Below are positions 15,493-23,899 of a stretch of 64,000 nt of DNA, piece after piece (positions within the stretch are counted from its first letter, which is position 1; each line of letters opens with the position of its first letter). The position numbers and the translations under genes are program-made. Origin of the DNA: Paraburkholderia diazotrophica. Lineage in GTDB: Bacteria > Pseudomonadota > Gammaproteobacteria > Burkholderiales > Burkholderiaceae. Location: the NCBI RefSeq assembly GCF_900108945.1, contig NZ_FNYE01000019.1, positions 1 to 64,000 on the forward strand, in the 5' to 3' direction. The notes beneath the pieces were generated by a model that made no database searches, had not been told where the DNA came from, and was given only the letters and a program-made list of their open reading frames with translations.

Positions 15493-17145
15493 CTACCGTG
15501 CATCAAACTGCAGATACTTGTGCGCGAAAGCGATTGCCATGCTGCCCTCACCGACTGCCGAAGCCACGCGTTTGACGGGACTCAATCTCACATCCCCGCA
15601 GGCGAAGACGCCGGGTACGCTGGATTCGAGCAGGTACGGGTCCCGCCTATGGGACCAGCGGCCGGCCTTGACGACATCGTCACCTGTCAGAACATAGCCG
15701 CGTGCGTCGCGCGCGATTTCCGCCGGCAGCCAATCGGTTTCAGCATCAGCGCCGATGAATACAAACAAGCCGCCACAGTCGTAGCGGCGCAGCTCTGCGC
15801 TCGTTCCATCGAGCACGTCGATCGCGCTCAGACACGTATCGCCATGTGCCCCGACGACTTCCGATCGCAACTGCACCGTGACATTCTCCTTGCCGGCGAG
15901 CTGCTCGATCAGATAGCGCGACATGCCCTTCTCGAGCGAATCGCCTCGCACGACGAGCGTCACCCTGCGCGCGTGATTGGCAAAAAAGAGCGCGGCCTGT
16001 CCAGCCGAATTTCCACCGCCAATCAGATGAACATCCAGTCCATGCGTCGCGCCCGCTTCGCTGCGCGACGCGCCGTAGTAGATTCCTTTGCCGATAAACC
16101 GGTCGAAGCCATCGATGGCGAGGCGCCGCCATGTCACCCCCGTCGCGAGAATAATCGTCTGCGAGCGGACGACATCGCCGCCGTCGAGGTGAATCTCGCG
16201 GCGTTCGACATCGATTCGCGCCACCGACCGCGTGACCAGAATTTCGGCGCCGAGCCGCCTCGCCTGCTGTAGCGCGCGGCTTGCGAGTTCGTCACCGGAA
16301 ACGCCGTTCGGGAAGCCAAGATAGTTCTCGATGCGCGACGACGTGCCGGCCTGCCCGCCCGGCGCCTCGCGCTCCAGCACCAGCGTGCGCAGGCCCTCCG
16401 ATGCGCCGTACACCGCTGCGGCCAGGCCCGCCGGCCCGCCGCCGATGATCGCCGTGTCGTATTCGGCGAAGCGAGGCTGGGTCTGCAAACCCAGCAAGCG
16501 TGCAAGCTCGCGCGTAGCGGGCCGGCTCAGCACCGGTCCGTCGACGAGCCGCAGCGCGGGGCACTCCGCGTCGGACGGAACGATGCCGGGCCAGCGCGCC
16601 GGCAGTTCGGGCGCGTCGGGCGTCAGCCAGTCATGGCTGATCTGATTGCGCGCGAGGAACTGGCGCAGCGCGGTACAGGCATCGTCCCAGCGGCTGCCGA
16701 CGATGGTCACGCGCGCCTTCGGCGGTTCGGCCGAGAGGTTCTGCAGACCCCCGATGCGCTCGCGCGCGAGGGCCCCCATCTTGAGCGCAACCTCCGGCGA
16801 CGCGGCAGCGAGCGCGTAGTAGCGCTGCGCATCCACGCGCATCACGCGCGAGGGCTCAGCGGCCCGATACGCGCCGGGAAACGGCGAACTCAGCGCAAGC
16901 GGCACTTCGCCGAAGATGGTGCCCGGCAGACGCCAGCCCAAAGTGCGCTCGATGCCGTCGAACGTCTTGATGACTTCCATCTTGCCTGACAGCACCGCAT
17001 AGAGCGCGAGTTCGCCGCCTTCATGGACGGCGAATTCGCCCGCGCACAGATGCAGGTCCGCGGACGTGTGCGCGAGGCTCTCCAGTTCATTGTCGGGAAG
17101 TGACGAGAAAAGCGGAACTGCCCGGATGTCATCGATGGTCAGCAT
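15493..17145 (-). CDS. FAD-dependent thioredoxin-reductase-like protein with N-terminal cyclic-nucleotide-binding domain
   Basis: A 550-aa fusion. Residues 5-125 are a cNMP-binding domain (LFSSLPDNELESLA, GTIFGEVPLALSS as the phosphate-binding cassette). Residues 130-205 resemble a thioredoxin-like insert. From residue 228 there is a two-dinucleotide-domain flavoprotein (AIIGGGPAGLAAAVYGASEGL, GQAGTSSRIENYLGFP, VHLIGGGNSAGQAALFFA, GVFACGDV). The CxxC of true thioredoxin reductases is absent; the aligned region reads GIYYGASRSEA. Proteins of this layout are common in proteobacteria with unknown electron acceptors. AGAGGA precedes the ATG. It is probably monocistronic. Confidence 0.88.
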   Translation of the reverse strand: MLTIDDIRAVPLFSSLPDNELESLAHTSADLHLCAGEFAVHEGGELALYAVLSGKMEVIKTFDGIERTLGWRLPGTIFGEVPLALSSPFPGAYRAAEPSRVMRVDAQRYYALAAASPEVALKMGALARERIGGLQNLSAEPPKARVTIVGSRWDDACTALRQFLARNQISHDWLTPDAPELPARWPGIVPSDAECPALRLVDGPVLSRPATRELARLLGLQTQPRFAEYDTAIIGGGPAGLAAAVYGASEGLRTLVLEREAPGGQAGTSSRIENYLGFPNGVSGDELASRALQQARRLGAEILVTRSVARIDVERREIHLDGGDVVRSQTIILATGVTWRRLAIDGFDRFIGKGIYYGASRSEAGATHGLDVHLIGGGNSAGQAALFFANHARRVTLVVRGDSLEKGMSRYLIEQLAGKENVTVQLRSEVVGAHGDTCLSAIDVLDGTSAELRRYDCGGLFVFIGADAETDWLPAEIARDARGYVLTGDDVVKAGRWSHRRDPYLLESSVPGVFACGDVRLSPVKRVASAVGEGSMAIAFAHKYLQFDAR

Positions 17146-17382
17146 GGCTTCGTCCTCTTCGTCGCTCTGGCAGGTGCCGTAAAGCCCGGACCACCACGCC
17201 TCGCGGTCGTCACATCCGACGAAAGGGCATGCGTGGGCAAACGTCTGAGCGATACGGTGTCGTTTGTTTTCGGGTCGCGGAGTGTCCAGGCGCGTTCGAT
17301 GAGCGTCGATGCCGACTCATAGCCCAAACGCACCGAGCCAGTATATGACTCTTATTGTTGCGTCCATAACTCGCGCATTCAG

Positions 17383-17799
17383 TCAGTGAACCAGCAATCG
17401 GGAAATCCAGGCGCACGCCGCGCGAAGGCGCCGGGCGCGGTCTTCAAAAACATATGAAGCAGCCAGCGTCAACAGGCCCGACATCACGCCCGTTATAACT
17501 GCCTCGGCAAAAGGAAGACCGTAATGATTCGGGTGCGAGTACGCGTCGCCTAACATCGTCAGTAGGCCGACTACCAGCGCATTGCCGTAACGCTGCGTAT
17601 AGAGCCTCGCCAACGGCGTGAAAGTCAGAAGTACGGCGAGGATTCCGGTGAGCAGACCTGTTTGCAACGCAATCGTCCAGTGGGCAAGACTCAAGATATT
17701 GCCCCAGCTACCCGGCATGCAGGTCATGCACGCGCTGGTCGGCTGCCAGAGACGCTGGATGAACAGCCGGACACGGCGCTTCCACTCGATTGACATCAT
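17383..17799 (-). CDS. Small inner-membrane protein, unknown
   Basis: A 138-aa protein with three hydrophobic segments (around TGLLTGILAVLLTFTPLA, ALVVGLLTMLGDAY and ITGVMSGLLTLAASYVF) and a basic N-terminus. A strong AAGGAAG ribosome-binding site stands before ATGATG, which supports it as a real gene. I recognise no family. An earlier CxxC (ACMTCMPG) precedes the first helix. It stands alone between the flavoprotein gene and the htrA-like gene. Confidence 0.65.
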   Translation of the reverse strand: MMSIEWKRRVRLFIQRLWQPTSACMTCMPGSWGNILSLAHWTIALQTGLLTGILAVLLTFTPLARLYTQRYGNALVVGLLTMLGDAYSHPNHYGLPFAEAVITGVMSGLLTLAASYVFEDRARRLRAACAWISRLLVH

Positions 17800-18347
17800 G
17801 CTTCCTTCTGTCCGTCCGGATTCCGCACCCCGACTTGTCTGCCTGTCTGTGGATTCCGGAAAGTAACGCGCACACCGTGGAATGCTACACCGCGATCGCG
17901 CAGATTGTGGCAGGCGGGATTTGTCCCGTAGTCGACGCGCGATCGCCGTTCACTCCGCTTCGCGGTTCAAAGCGCGGAATCGCTTGCGTTCGGGTGCAGT
18001 CCCGTCGAAGTGCTGTGGCGCGTGAGCGCGCCCGATCGGCTCGACAACAGCGTATGAACCGCTTTCGCTCATATCGATAGTGATGCGAACTAATTCAATG
18101 ACGAGAACCAGAGAGAAAGCGATTCCAGACCTGTTCGCGGTCTGCACGTTGGTGCCGTGGGCGCGTAATTCGGATTCCACGGACGAACGCTGTCTTCACG
18201 TCGCGATCGCGTGTGTGCCGGCCACTATCGACATATCGATGCGCGGATACGCGAGCCACGCAGTCGCGTTGATCATCGGACTATCGATCGCGGACTTCGG
18301 CATCGATGCGGCAAATTGGGTTGGATATCGGCCGTCCATTTCGCAAA
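17800..18347. other. Intergenic, no convincing gene
   Basis: About 550 bp between two minus-strand genes. Open frames near 17790-18379 exist on both strands, but they lack ribosome-binding sites and recognisable sequence, and I do not call them. No repeat or RNA gene seen. Confidence 0.45.
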
Positions 18348-20018
18348 TCAGTTTAGTGTCTGCGCTTGCGGCGGCGTGAGTTCGCGCAAATGGAACTTGC
18401 GGTTGTCGTTGAACAGCCAGTCCTCGAACAGTTCCAGTTGCCCGCGTCCATCGAGCAGTTGCGCCGGCGGCTGTGGCAACGGCGAAGAGCGGCGAAGAGA
18501 GGCGAGCGCAATGCTCTCGGCGTCACCGTCGCCGTTCGTCCGATACACCGAGGATTCGATCACGTGTCCGTCGCGGTCGACGACGAACGACAGGACCACA
18601 ACCGAGCGCAGCATCGCCTGGGGATTGCCGTGCAGCACATCCGACGGGTTGCTCTTTTCAATGCGTTGCGCGACGGCGACCTGGTACTGGTCGAGCTGGG
18701 CGGCGGGCGCTTGCATCTCGTTCGCAGTCAGGTCGGGATGCATGTCGCGCGCGCGTTTTTCAGCCCTGTTTTTCTCGGCGCTATCGAGTGGATGCATCAG
18801 CTGCCCCAAACGATCACCGCCGCCATTTGCATTCGCCTGCCGGCTTCCGACATTGCCTGCGTCGAAGATCGTAACGGCGACGCTCATCGGTTGACGGGCA
18901 CGAACCAGTTGCACTGCAGTAGTCACCCCGGGGCGCAGGTTTGCCGCAGCGTCTGAGAATGCGGCCGCGTTGCCAATCGCCCCGTCGCCGATCCGGACGA
19001 TCACGTCCCCCGGCACGATGCCAGCCGCTGCGAACGGTGATTCCGGCTTGACTGCATTGACCAGCACCCCTGACGGCTGAGGCAAGCCGAGCGCAGCGGC
19101 AACGCCCGTACTGACATCCTGCACGTCCAGACCCAGACCATCGGGTGCCCGTCCCATCGGATGTTCCTGCTGGCTTTGCAACGTCTTCAACAGCGCGCTT
19201 GCGGCGTCGACGGGAATGGCGAATGTCATTCCCGTATACCGACTGACATCAGGGTGCAACTGCACGCCAATGCCGATGACCTGGCCGGCCCGGTTAAACA
19301 GCGGACCGCCGGAATTGTCCGGATTCGTCGCCACTTCGGTCTGGAAGAACGCAAACCGCTTGCCATCGACAAGGTTGGTCGGCGCAGCGCTCACGATGCC
19401 CGCTGTCACCACGTTGTCGCCCGCAGCCGTCGTTCCCATCGCGAGTACCGGTTCGCCGACGCGCACGTGCGAGGCGTCACCTAGCCTGACGACGGGGAGA
19501 TTCGTTGCCTCGATCTTGAGAATCGCTACGTCGCTTGCCGTATCGACCGAAAGCACCTTCGCCTTGTATGCGCGACGGTCGGTCATAGTAACCGTCACAT
19601 CGCGCGCATGATCGATGACATGCGCCGTCGTCACGATGAGGCCATCGGCACTGGCGATGAAACCCGAACCAGCGCCCGTCATCACACCCGGAAAACGGCC
19701 CGTGGTCGGCCGCATCTTTGGCGCCGAAGTATTGAAAAAGGCAACGAGTGGATCGGCGGGATCGACGGCTTCTACGGCGGGTGGCTTCTGCTTGGACTGC
19801 GCCATGACGCTGACCACGGCGGGACCGTATCGGCCGACGATAGACGGAAAACCGCCCGGCTCGCTTTCGCCCGACCCGACTGGCACAGCGTCGGTTTTTC
19901 CCGGCGGAGGTTGAATGACATCGGCAGCGAACGCCGCTCGCAGCGAGCAGAAAGTACCGACGACGACGGCAAACGCGATAGTCCGCACAGAGCTGCGAAC
20001 GCGCTTCTGGAGCAACAC
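18348..20018 (-). CDS. HtrA/DegP-like serine protease with PDZ and C-terminal TonB-like domain
   Basis: A 556-aa periplasmic protein. The signal peptide ends at AAFA. A trypsin-like domain (about 60-265) carries His in VTTAHVIDHA, Asp in DTASDVAILKIE and Ser in PDNSGGPLF. A PDZ domain follows (about 285-370; SGVLVNAVKPESPFAAAGIVPGDVI). Residues 440-550 form a TonB C-terminal-like domain (VVVLSFVVDRDGHVIESSV, SSPLPQPPAQL). The usual GNSGG motif is DNSGG here, so the Gly that helps build the oxyanion hole is Asp. The start is GTG with AGGAG 6 nt before it. HtrA-PDZ fused to TonB-like is not a standard layout. Confidence 0.85.
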   Translation of the reverse strand: MLLQKRVRSSVRTIAFAVVVGTFCSLRAAFAADVIQPPPGKTDAVPVGSGESEPGGFPSIVGRYGPAVVSVMAQSKQKPPAVEAVDPADPLVAFFNTSAPKMRPTTGRFPGVMTGAGSGFIASADGLIVTTAHVIDHARDVTVTMTDRRAYKAKVLSVDTASDVAILKIEATNLPVVRLGDASHVRVGEPVLAMGTTAAGDNVVTAGIVSAAPTNLVDGKRFAFFQTEVATNPDNSGGPLFNRAGQVIGIGVQLHPDVSRYTGMTFAIPVDAASALLKTLQSQQEHPMGRAPDGLGLDVQDVSTGVAAALGLPQPSGVLVNAVKPESPFAAAGIVPGDVIVRIGDGAIGNAAAFSDAAANLRPGVTTAVQLVRARQPMSVAVTIFDAGNVGSRQANANGGGDRLGQLMHPLDSAEKNRAEKRARDMHPDLTANEMQAPAAQLDQYQVAVAQRIEKSNPSDVLHGNPQAMLRSVVVLSFVVDRDGHVIESSVYRTNGDGDAESIALASLRRSSPLPQPPAQLLDGRGQLELFEDWLFNDNRKFHLRELTPPQAQTLN

Positions 20019-20454
20019 GGACTACTCCTGGTTCTACTCGTCGGTTCGACCGAACGCCTTCTGGCGGCAACGCAACTGCTGCTAAGGATGGCGAGAAGAA
20101 CCGGCACGCATCTCGCGCGTTCGATTCAACCAAGCATACGGAATGCCCGGCGCCATGCTTCTGCCAGGCGTGCGCTCGTTGCCGGCAAACGGGCTCTTCC
20201 TTTACCAAGGCAGCTCATTTCGTTGGCCCTCTAGCGGATACGGAACTGCCCACATCGACCGATCGCGGACATTCACGACACGCCAATCTTTCAATGGCCG
20301 CTGCGATTTTTCCTTCGCACGATCTATCGTGACGCGATGCCCGCAAACGTAAAATGTTCCAAACGGGACCGCGCAACGGGTTTTCGTCGAGCCGCCGCGA
20401 CGTCACTGATTTCAGCCCTCGCGTTCACCGCTGATCACTGAAGGAAGAAGTTGC
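20019..20454. other. Divergent intergenic region, no gene seen
   Basis: About 435 bp between the minus-strand htrA-like gene and the plus-strand lipoprotein gene. It should hold both promoters; I could not pick out convincing -35/-10 pairs or a gene. Confidence 0.4.
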
Positions 20455-20763
20455 ATGAAGAACTCGCCGATGGTCTGGCCAGTGCTTCTCACACTGGCCT
20501 TCTCGCTCGCCGGCTGCGCCACAGACGGCACGCCGGAAGGTGCGGCGCATCTGAGCGCAGCGCAATGCCGCGACCTCACCGCTCTCAGACACAACGCGCC
20601 CCTCACGTCCCAGCGCAACAGGAGTGAACTCGCCGCGCTCAAGGCAGCTGGGTACGACCCGTCAAGATGGTTCGATCCGTACTATCCGGATGATCTGCAG
20701 GCGGCGCAACGTCAGGTGGATCGTTGGTACCAGCAGGATTGCCAGCAGGTGCGGCCTGATTGA
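20455..20763 (+). CDS. Small lipoprotein with DUF4148-like motif
   Basis: A 102-aa protein with a lipoprotein signal (lipobox LAGC) and then RSELAALKAAGYDPSRWFDPYYPDDLQAAQRQVDRWY, which fits the short DUF4148-type repeat common in small Burkholderia envelope proteins. GAAGGAAGAAG precedes the ATG. It probably sits in the periplasm, anchored to a membrane. No function is known. Confidence 0.75.
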   Translation: MKNSPMVWPVLLTLAFSLAGCATDGTPEGAAHLSAAQCRDLTALRHNAPLTSQRNRSELAALKAAGYDPSRWFDPYYPDDLQAAQRQVDRWYQQDCQQVRPD

Positions 20764-20829
20764 GGCATGCACACAGCACGTGAAAGCGCTGAACTGCTTG
20801 TCGATTCACATGCGAATTGTTCGTCGTAT

Positions 20830-20852
20830 CTATGGACCGGTCGGGTCCATAG
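20830..20852. promoter_or_regulatory. Inverted repeat upstream of the RibD-like gene
   Basis: CTATGGACC and GGTCCATAG form a perfect 9-bp dyad with a 5-bp centre (GGTCG), ending 15 bp before the ATG at 20868. Its form recalls TetR-family operators of the TAGACC...GGTCTA kind. It differs from the TATCTA-N4-TAGATA sites found further on, so a second regulator may act here. Confidence 0.5.
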
Positions 20853-20867
20853 ACATGGAGAACATCA

Positions 20868-21518
20868 ATGCGCAAGCTCATCGTTTCCGTTTTCATCAGC
20901 CTGGACGGCGTGATTCAAGCGCCTGGCGGGCCTGGAGAAGATCCCAGCGGCGATTTCCGCTTTGGCGGCTGGATCGTTCCGTATGCCGACGAAGCCATCG
21001 CCCAGAACTTGCAGGACCTGCTCTCGCAGCCGTTCGACTTGCTGCTGGGCCGGAGCACCTACGACATATTCGCGGCATATTGGCCGCGCGTGCCCGCCGA
21101 TTCAGGCAGCCGTGCCATCGCTGATCTCTTCAACAGCGTGCCCAAGCATGTGGCCACGCATCGACCCGGTTCTCTCGACTGGCAGAACAGTCATGCCCTG
21201 GAGGGCGATCTTCCAGACGCTATGCGCGCGCTTCAACGTCAGGACGGCGCCGATCTGTTGACATTTGGCAGCGGCGACATGGTGCGCCAACTGCTCGCAG
21301 CCGGTCTCGTGGACGAACTCCGGCTTGTGACTTACCCCGTCGTACTTGGGCGCGGCAAGCGCTTGTTCGGCGATAACGCACTGACGTCTGCATTCACTCT
21401 GGCGCACTCGACCCGCACGCCCGGCGGTGTGCTGATTGCGCGCTACCAGCGCGACGGCGAAGTGCGCACAGGAGCGTTAGAACAGGACAGTCGACGTTCA
21501 CGCAGCAAAGTAGCTTGA
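20868..21518 (+). CDS. Dihydrofolate reductase family protein (RibD C-terminal domain)
   Basis: A 216-aa protein of the RibD_C/DHFR-like superfamily: MRKLIVSVFISLDGVIQAPGGPGED at the start, DLLLGRSTYDIFAAYWP in the NADPH-binding part, LLTFGSGDMVRQLLAAGLVDELRLVTYPVVLGRGKRLFGD near the end. Stand-alone members are NADPH-dependent reductases of unknown substrate. GGAGAACATCA precedes the ATG. The last ~20 residues are not conserved family sequence. Its stop codon lies inside the -35 box of the next gene. Confidence 0.9.
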   Translation: MRKLIVSVFISLDGVIQAPGGPGEDPSGDFRFGGWIVPYADEAIAQNLQDLLSQPFDLLLGRSTYDIFAAYWPRVPADSGSRAIADLFNSVPKHVATHRPGSLDWQNSHALEGDLPDAMRALQRQDGADLLTFGSGDMVRQLLAAGLVDELRLVTYPVVLGRGKRLFGDNALTSAFTLAHSTRTPGGVLIARYQRDGEVRTGALEQDSRRSRSKVA

Positions 21519-21543
21519 CACTCTATCTAGCAGTAGATAAAGT
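21515..21543 (+). promoter_or_regulatory. Sigma-70 promoter with TetR-type operator in the spacer
   Basis: TTGACA (21515-21520) and TAAAGT (21538-21543) are separated by 17 bp. Within the spacer is a perfect dyad TATCTA-GCAG-TAGATA (21524-21539). Transcription would begin about 21550, at the ATG at 21551, so the tetR mRNA may be leaderless; this agrees with the lack of a Shine-Dalgarno there. The TGA of the RibD-like gene is inside the TTGACA. Confidence 0.75.
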
Positions 21544-21550
21544 ACGCCCC

Positions 21551-22117
21551 ATGGAACCGACAACGACAGTTCGCGATCAGATTCTCGACCACGCCATCAC
21601 GTTGATGATGCTGCGCGGCTACAACGGGTTTAGCTATCGCGACCTGTCCGGTCTGGTTGGCGTGAAAACTTCGAGCATCCACTATTACTTCCCGTCGAAA
21701 GATGACCTGGTGCTCGAAGCCGTCAACCAGTACAGCAGCGGCATTCTCGCCGCGCTCGGTTCTATCGACGCTTCGCTTCGGGCGGATCAGAAGCTCAGCA
21801 AATACACAAAGCTGTTTGGCAGAACCCTTGGCGAGGGCGATCAGATCTGTCTGTGCGGCATGCTCGCCGCCGATATCGAGGCGTTGCCCGATAACGTGCG
21901 TGCGGCGGTGCAGGCGTTTTTCAAGGCCAACGAAAGCTGGCTCGCCAAGATGCTTGCGCAAGGTGCAAAGGAGGGCACGTTGAACGTCAACGGCAAGCCC
22001 GAGCATGTCGCACGAACGCTGTACGCGGCCTATCAGGGCAGCGTGCTTGCAAGCCGGCTGTTCAGGACGAAGGCACGGCTTGAAGAAGTCGAGACTTCGT
22101 GGAAGCTTTCGAAGTAG
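21551..22117 (+). CDS. TetR/AcrR family transcriptional regulator
   Basis: A 188-aa regulator with the TetR helix-turn-helix at residues 8-55 (ILDHAITLMMLRGYNGFSYRDLSGLVGVKTSSIHYYFPSK cut here into its parts: turn helix LSGLVGVKTSSIHYYF). The ligand domain contains CLCGMLAADIEALPD, with two close cysteines, typical of members beside Ohr/OsmC and YbhB-like stress genes. I chose the ATG at 21551; the longer frame from TTG at 21515 would begin in the promoter. The same dyad occurs before this gene and before the ohr-like gene, so it likely represses both itself and that gene. Confidence 0.9.
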   Translation: MEPTTTVRDQILDHAITLMMLRGYNGFSYRDLSGLVGVKTSSIHYYFPSKDDLVLEAVNQYSSGILAALGSIDASLRADQKLSKYTKLFGRTLGEGDQICLCGMLAADIEALPDNVRAAVQAFFKANESWLAKMLAQGAKEGTLNVNGKPEHVARTLYAAYQGSVLASRLFRTKARLEEVETSWKLSK

Positions 22118-22163
22118 AAGTATCGAGGCGGTCGGGCACCGCCTTTTGTTGGGCCAAGTTATC

Positions 22164-22179
22164 TATCTTCTAGTAGATT
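22164..22179. promoter_or_regulatory. Degenerate copy of the TetR-type operator
   Basis: TATCTT-CTAG-TAGATT matches TATCTA-N4-TAGATA at ten of twelve half-site positions. It lies between tetR and the ohr-like gene, 52 bp before the next copy, and may help repression from a distance. Confidence 0.5.
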
Positions 22180-22217
22180 TATGTCTTGTTGCGTTGTGTC
22201 GAAGAAGGGGTCAAGGT

Positions 22218-22246
22218 TTGCTCAGTTATCTATCTACACATAGATA
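22218..22246 (+). promoter_or_regulatory. Promoter and TetR-type operator before the Ohr/OsmC gene
   Basis: TATCTA-CACA-TAGATA (22231-22246) repeats the tetR-promoter dyad exactly in both arms. The right arm could serve as -10 (TAGATA, 22241-22246) for a weak -35 TTGCTC at 22218-22223 with a 17-bp spacer. Repressor on this site would block the promoter of the ohr-like and esterase genes. Confidence 0.65.
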
Positions 22247-22298
22247 CCCTCCGGCGAATCTCTCCGCATTTCAACCATTGTTTGTCAGGAGTTACATC

Positions 22299-22724
22299 AT
22301 GTCGATCGAAAAAGTTCTGTACCGCGCCCACGCTCATGCCACGGGAGGCCGCGACGGCCGCGCCGTCGTCCCCGAAGGCAAGCTCGACTTCAGGCTGGTC
22401 ACGCCGCGCGAACTGGGTGGTGCGGGCGGTGAAGGCGCCAATCCGGAGCAGTTGTTCGCCGCCGGCTACAGTGCATGTTTTCTTGGCGCGATGAAGTTCG
22501 TCGCGGCGCGCGACAAGACGCCGATTCCCGCGGACGTCTCCATCGACGGCAGCGTCGGCATTGGCGCGATCCCGAACGGCTTCGGCATCGAAGTCGAACT
22601 GAAGATCTCGCTGCCCGGCATGCCCCGCGACGCCGCTCAGTCGCTGATCGACAGGGCCCACATCGTATGCCCGTACTCGAATGCAACGCGCGGCAACATC
22701 GATGTCACGTTGACGCTGGTTTGA
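22299..22724 (+). CDS. ohr: Organic hydroperoxide resistance protein, Ohr/OsmC family
   Basis: A 141-aa peroxidase of the Ohr group, which reduces organic hydroperoxides with two active-site cysteines: Cys in GYSACFLGAM and Cys in HIVCPYSNATRGN. NPEQLFAAGYSACF and GIGAIPNGFGIEVELKI are typical Ohr sequence. CAGGAG precedes the ATG at 22299. The usual Ohr regulator is the MarR protein OhrR; here a TetR gene with a shared operator stands in its place. The esterase gene follows after 40 bp and may be co-transcribed. Confidence 0.92.
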   Translation: MSIEKVLYRAHAHATGGRDGRAVVPEGKLDFRLVTPRELGGAGGEGANPEQLFAAGYSACFLGAMKFVAARDKTPIPADVSIDGSVGIGAIPNGFGIEVELKISLPGMPRDAAQSLIDRAHIVCPYSNATRGNIDVTLTLV

Positions 22725-22764
22725 TCGACTTCGCCTCATTGACCGAATCCCCCTGGAGCCCAAA

Positions 22765-23793
22765 ATGAAGACCCTGAAGCCCCTCATCCTCGCCGCCGTT
22801 CTCGCCGCGAACACTGTGCTTGCTACGGCGGCAACGCCCACCGCGCAGGCAACGCCGGACCGCGTCACGACAGCATTCCTGGCGCAGCTCAACAGCGGCA
22901 CGGGTCCCGCCATCAATACCCTGCCGCCCGCCAAGGCGCGCCAGGTGCTGATCGATGCGCAAAACAGCGTGAAGGTCGATCTGTCGGGCGTCGAAGTGTC
23001 GAACCGCACGATCGAACAGGACGGCATCAGCGTGCCGCTGACCATCGTCCGTCCGCAAGGTGCGACGGGCACGCTGCCCGTGTTCATGTTCTTCCACGGC
23101 GGCGGCTGGATACTCGGCGACTTCGAGACCCACGAACGGCTCGTGCGCGACCTCGTCGTTCAATCCGGCGCGGTTGCCGTGTTCGTGAATTACACGCCCT
23201 CGCCCGAGGCTCGCTATCCTGTCGCGATCAATCAGGCCTATGCCGCAACCAGATGGGTCGCGGAACACGGCAATGAGATCGGTGTGGACGGCAGTCGTCT
23301 CGCCGTGGTCGGCAACAGCGTGGGCGGCAATATGGCGGCCGTCGTGAGCCTGATGGCGAAAGACAGGCACGGTCCGCAAATCCGCTTCCAGGGTCTGATG
23401 TGGCCCGTCACGGACGCAAACTTCAACGACGGCTCGTACCTCGCCTACCAGAAGAACCATTTCCTGACGCGAGCGATGATGCAGTGGTTCTGGGACGCGT
23501 ACACCACGAACCCCGCGCAACGGGCGCAGGTCTACGCATCTCCGCTGCGTGCCTCCGAGGATGAACTGCAGGGACTGCCGCCCGCATTGATTCAGGTTGC
23601 GCAATTCGACGTGCTGCGCGACGAGGGCGAAGCATACGGACGCAAGCTCGGTGCAGCGGGCAACGAAGTCACGACGACGCGCTACAACGGCACTATCCAC
23701 GATTTCGGTCTGCTCAACGCGCTCGCGTCCGATGCGCCGACGCACGCTGCGACGAAACAACTTGCGAACGAAATCAAGACCCGGTTGCAGTAG
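22765..23793 (+). CDS. Secreted alpha/beta hydrolase (hormone-sensitive-lipase-like esterase)
   Basis: A 342-aa protein with a cleavable signal peptide (LAANTVLATAA) and an HSL-family alpha/beta hydrolase domain. The oxyanion motif is FFHGGGWILGD, the nucleophile elbow is VVGNSVGGNMA (GNSVG instead of the common GDSAG), and Asp in FDVLRDEGEAYG with His in GTIHDFGLLNA complete the triad. It probably hydrolyses short acyl esters in the periplasm. Its place behind the ohr-like gene, under the TetR-type operator, suggests a stress- or xenobiotic-induced role. Confidence 0.9.
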   Translation: MKTLKPLILAAVLAANTVLATAATPTAQATPDRVTTAFLAQLNSGTGPAINTLPPAKARQVLIDAQNSVKVDLSGVEVSNRTIEQDGISVPLTIVRPQGATGTLPVFMFFHGGGWILGDFETHERLVRDLVVQSGAVAVFVNYTPSPEARYPVAINQAYAATRWVAEHGNEIGVDGSRLAVVGNSVGGNMAAVVSLMAKDRHGPQIRFQGLMWPVTDANFNDGSYLAYQKNHFLTRAMMQWFWDAYTTNPAQRAQVYASPLRASEDELQGLPPALIQVAQFDVLRDEGEAYGRKLGAAGNEVTTTRYNGTIHDFGLLNALASDAPTHAATKQLANEIKTRLQ

Positions 23794-23899
23794 TCGTTTG
23801 ATTCCCGTCCCGGCGAAACGGCGCACAAGCCATCACGCCGGGCTCCGGATTTCGGCGAGAGCGTCGAGGTTGCGCACCAAGGTGGCCCGGATGCAAGAC

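Noticed and set aside
17950..18379. Open frames of 76-99 codons on both strands
   Set aside because: No ribosome-binding site, no motif, overlapping the 3' end of the htrA-like gene.
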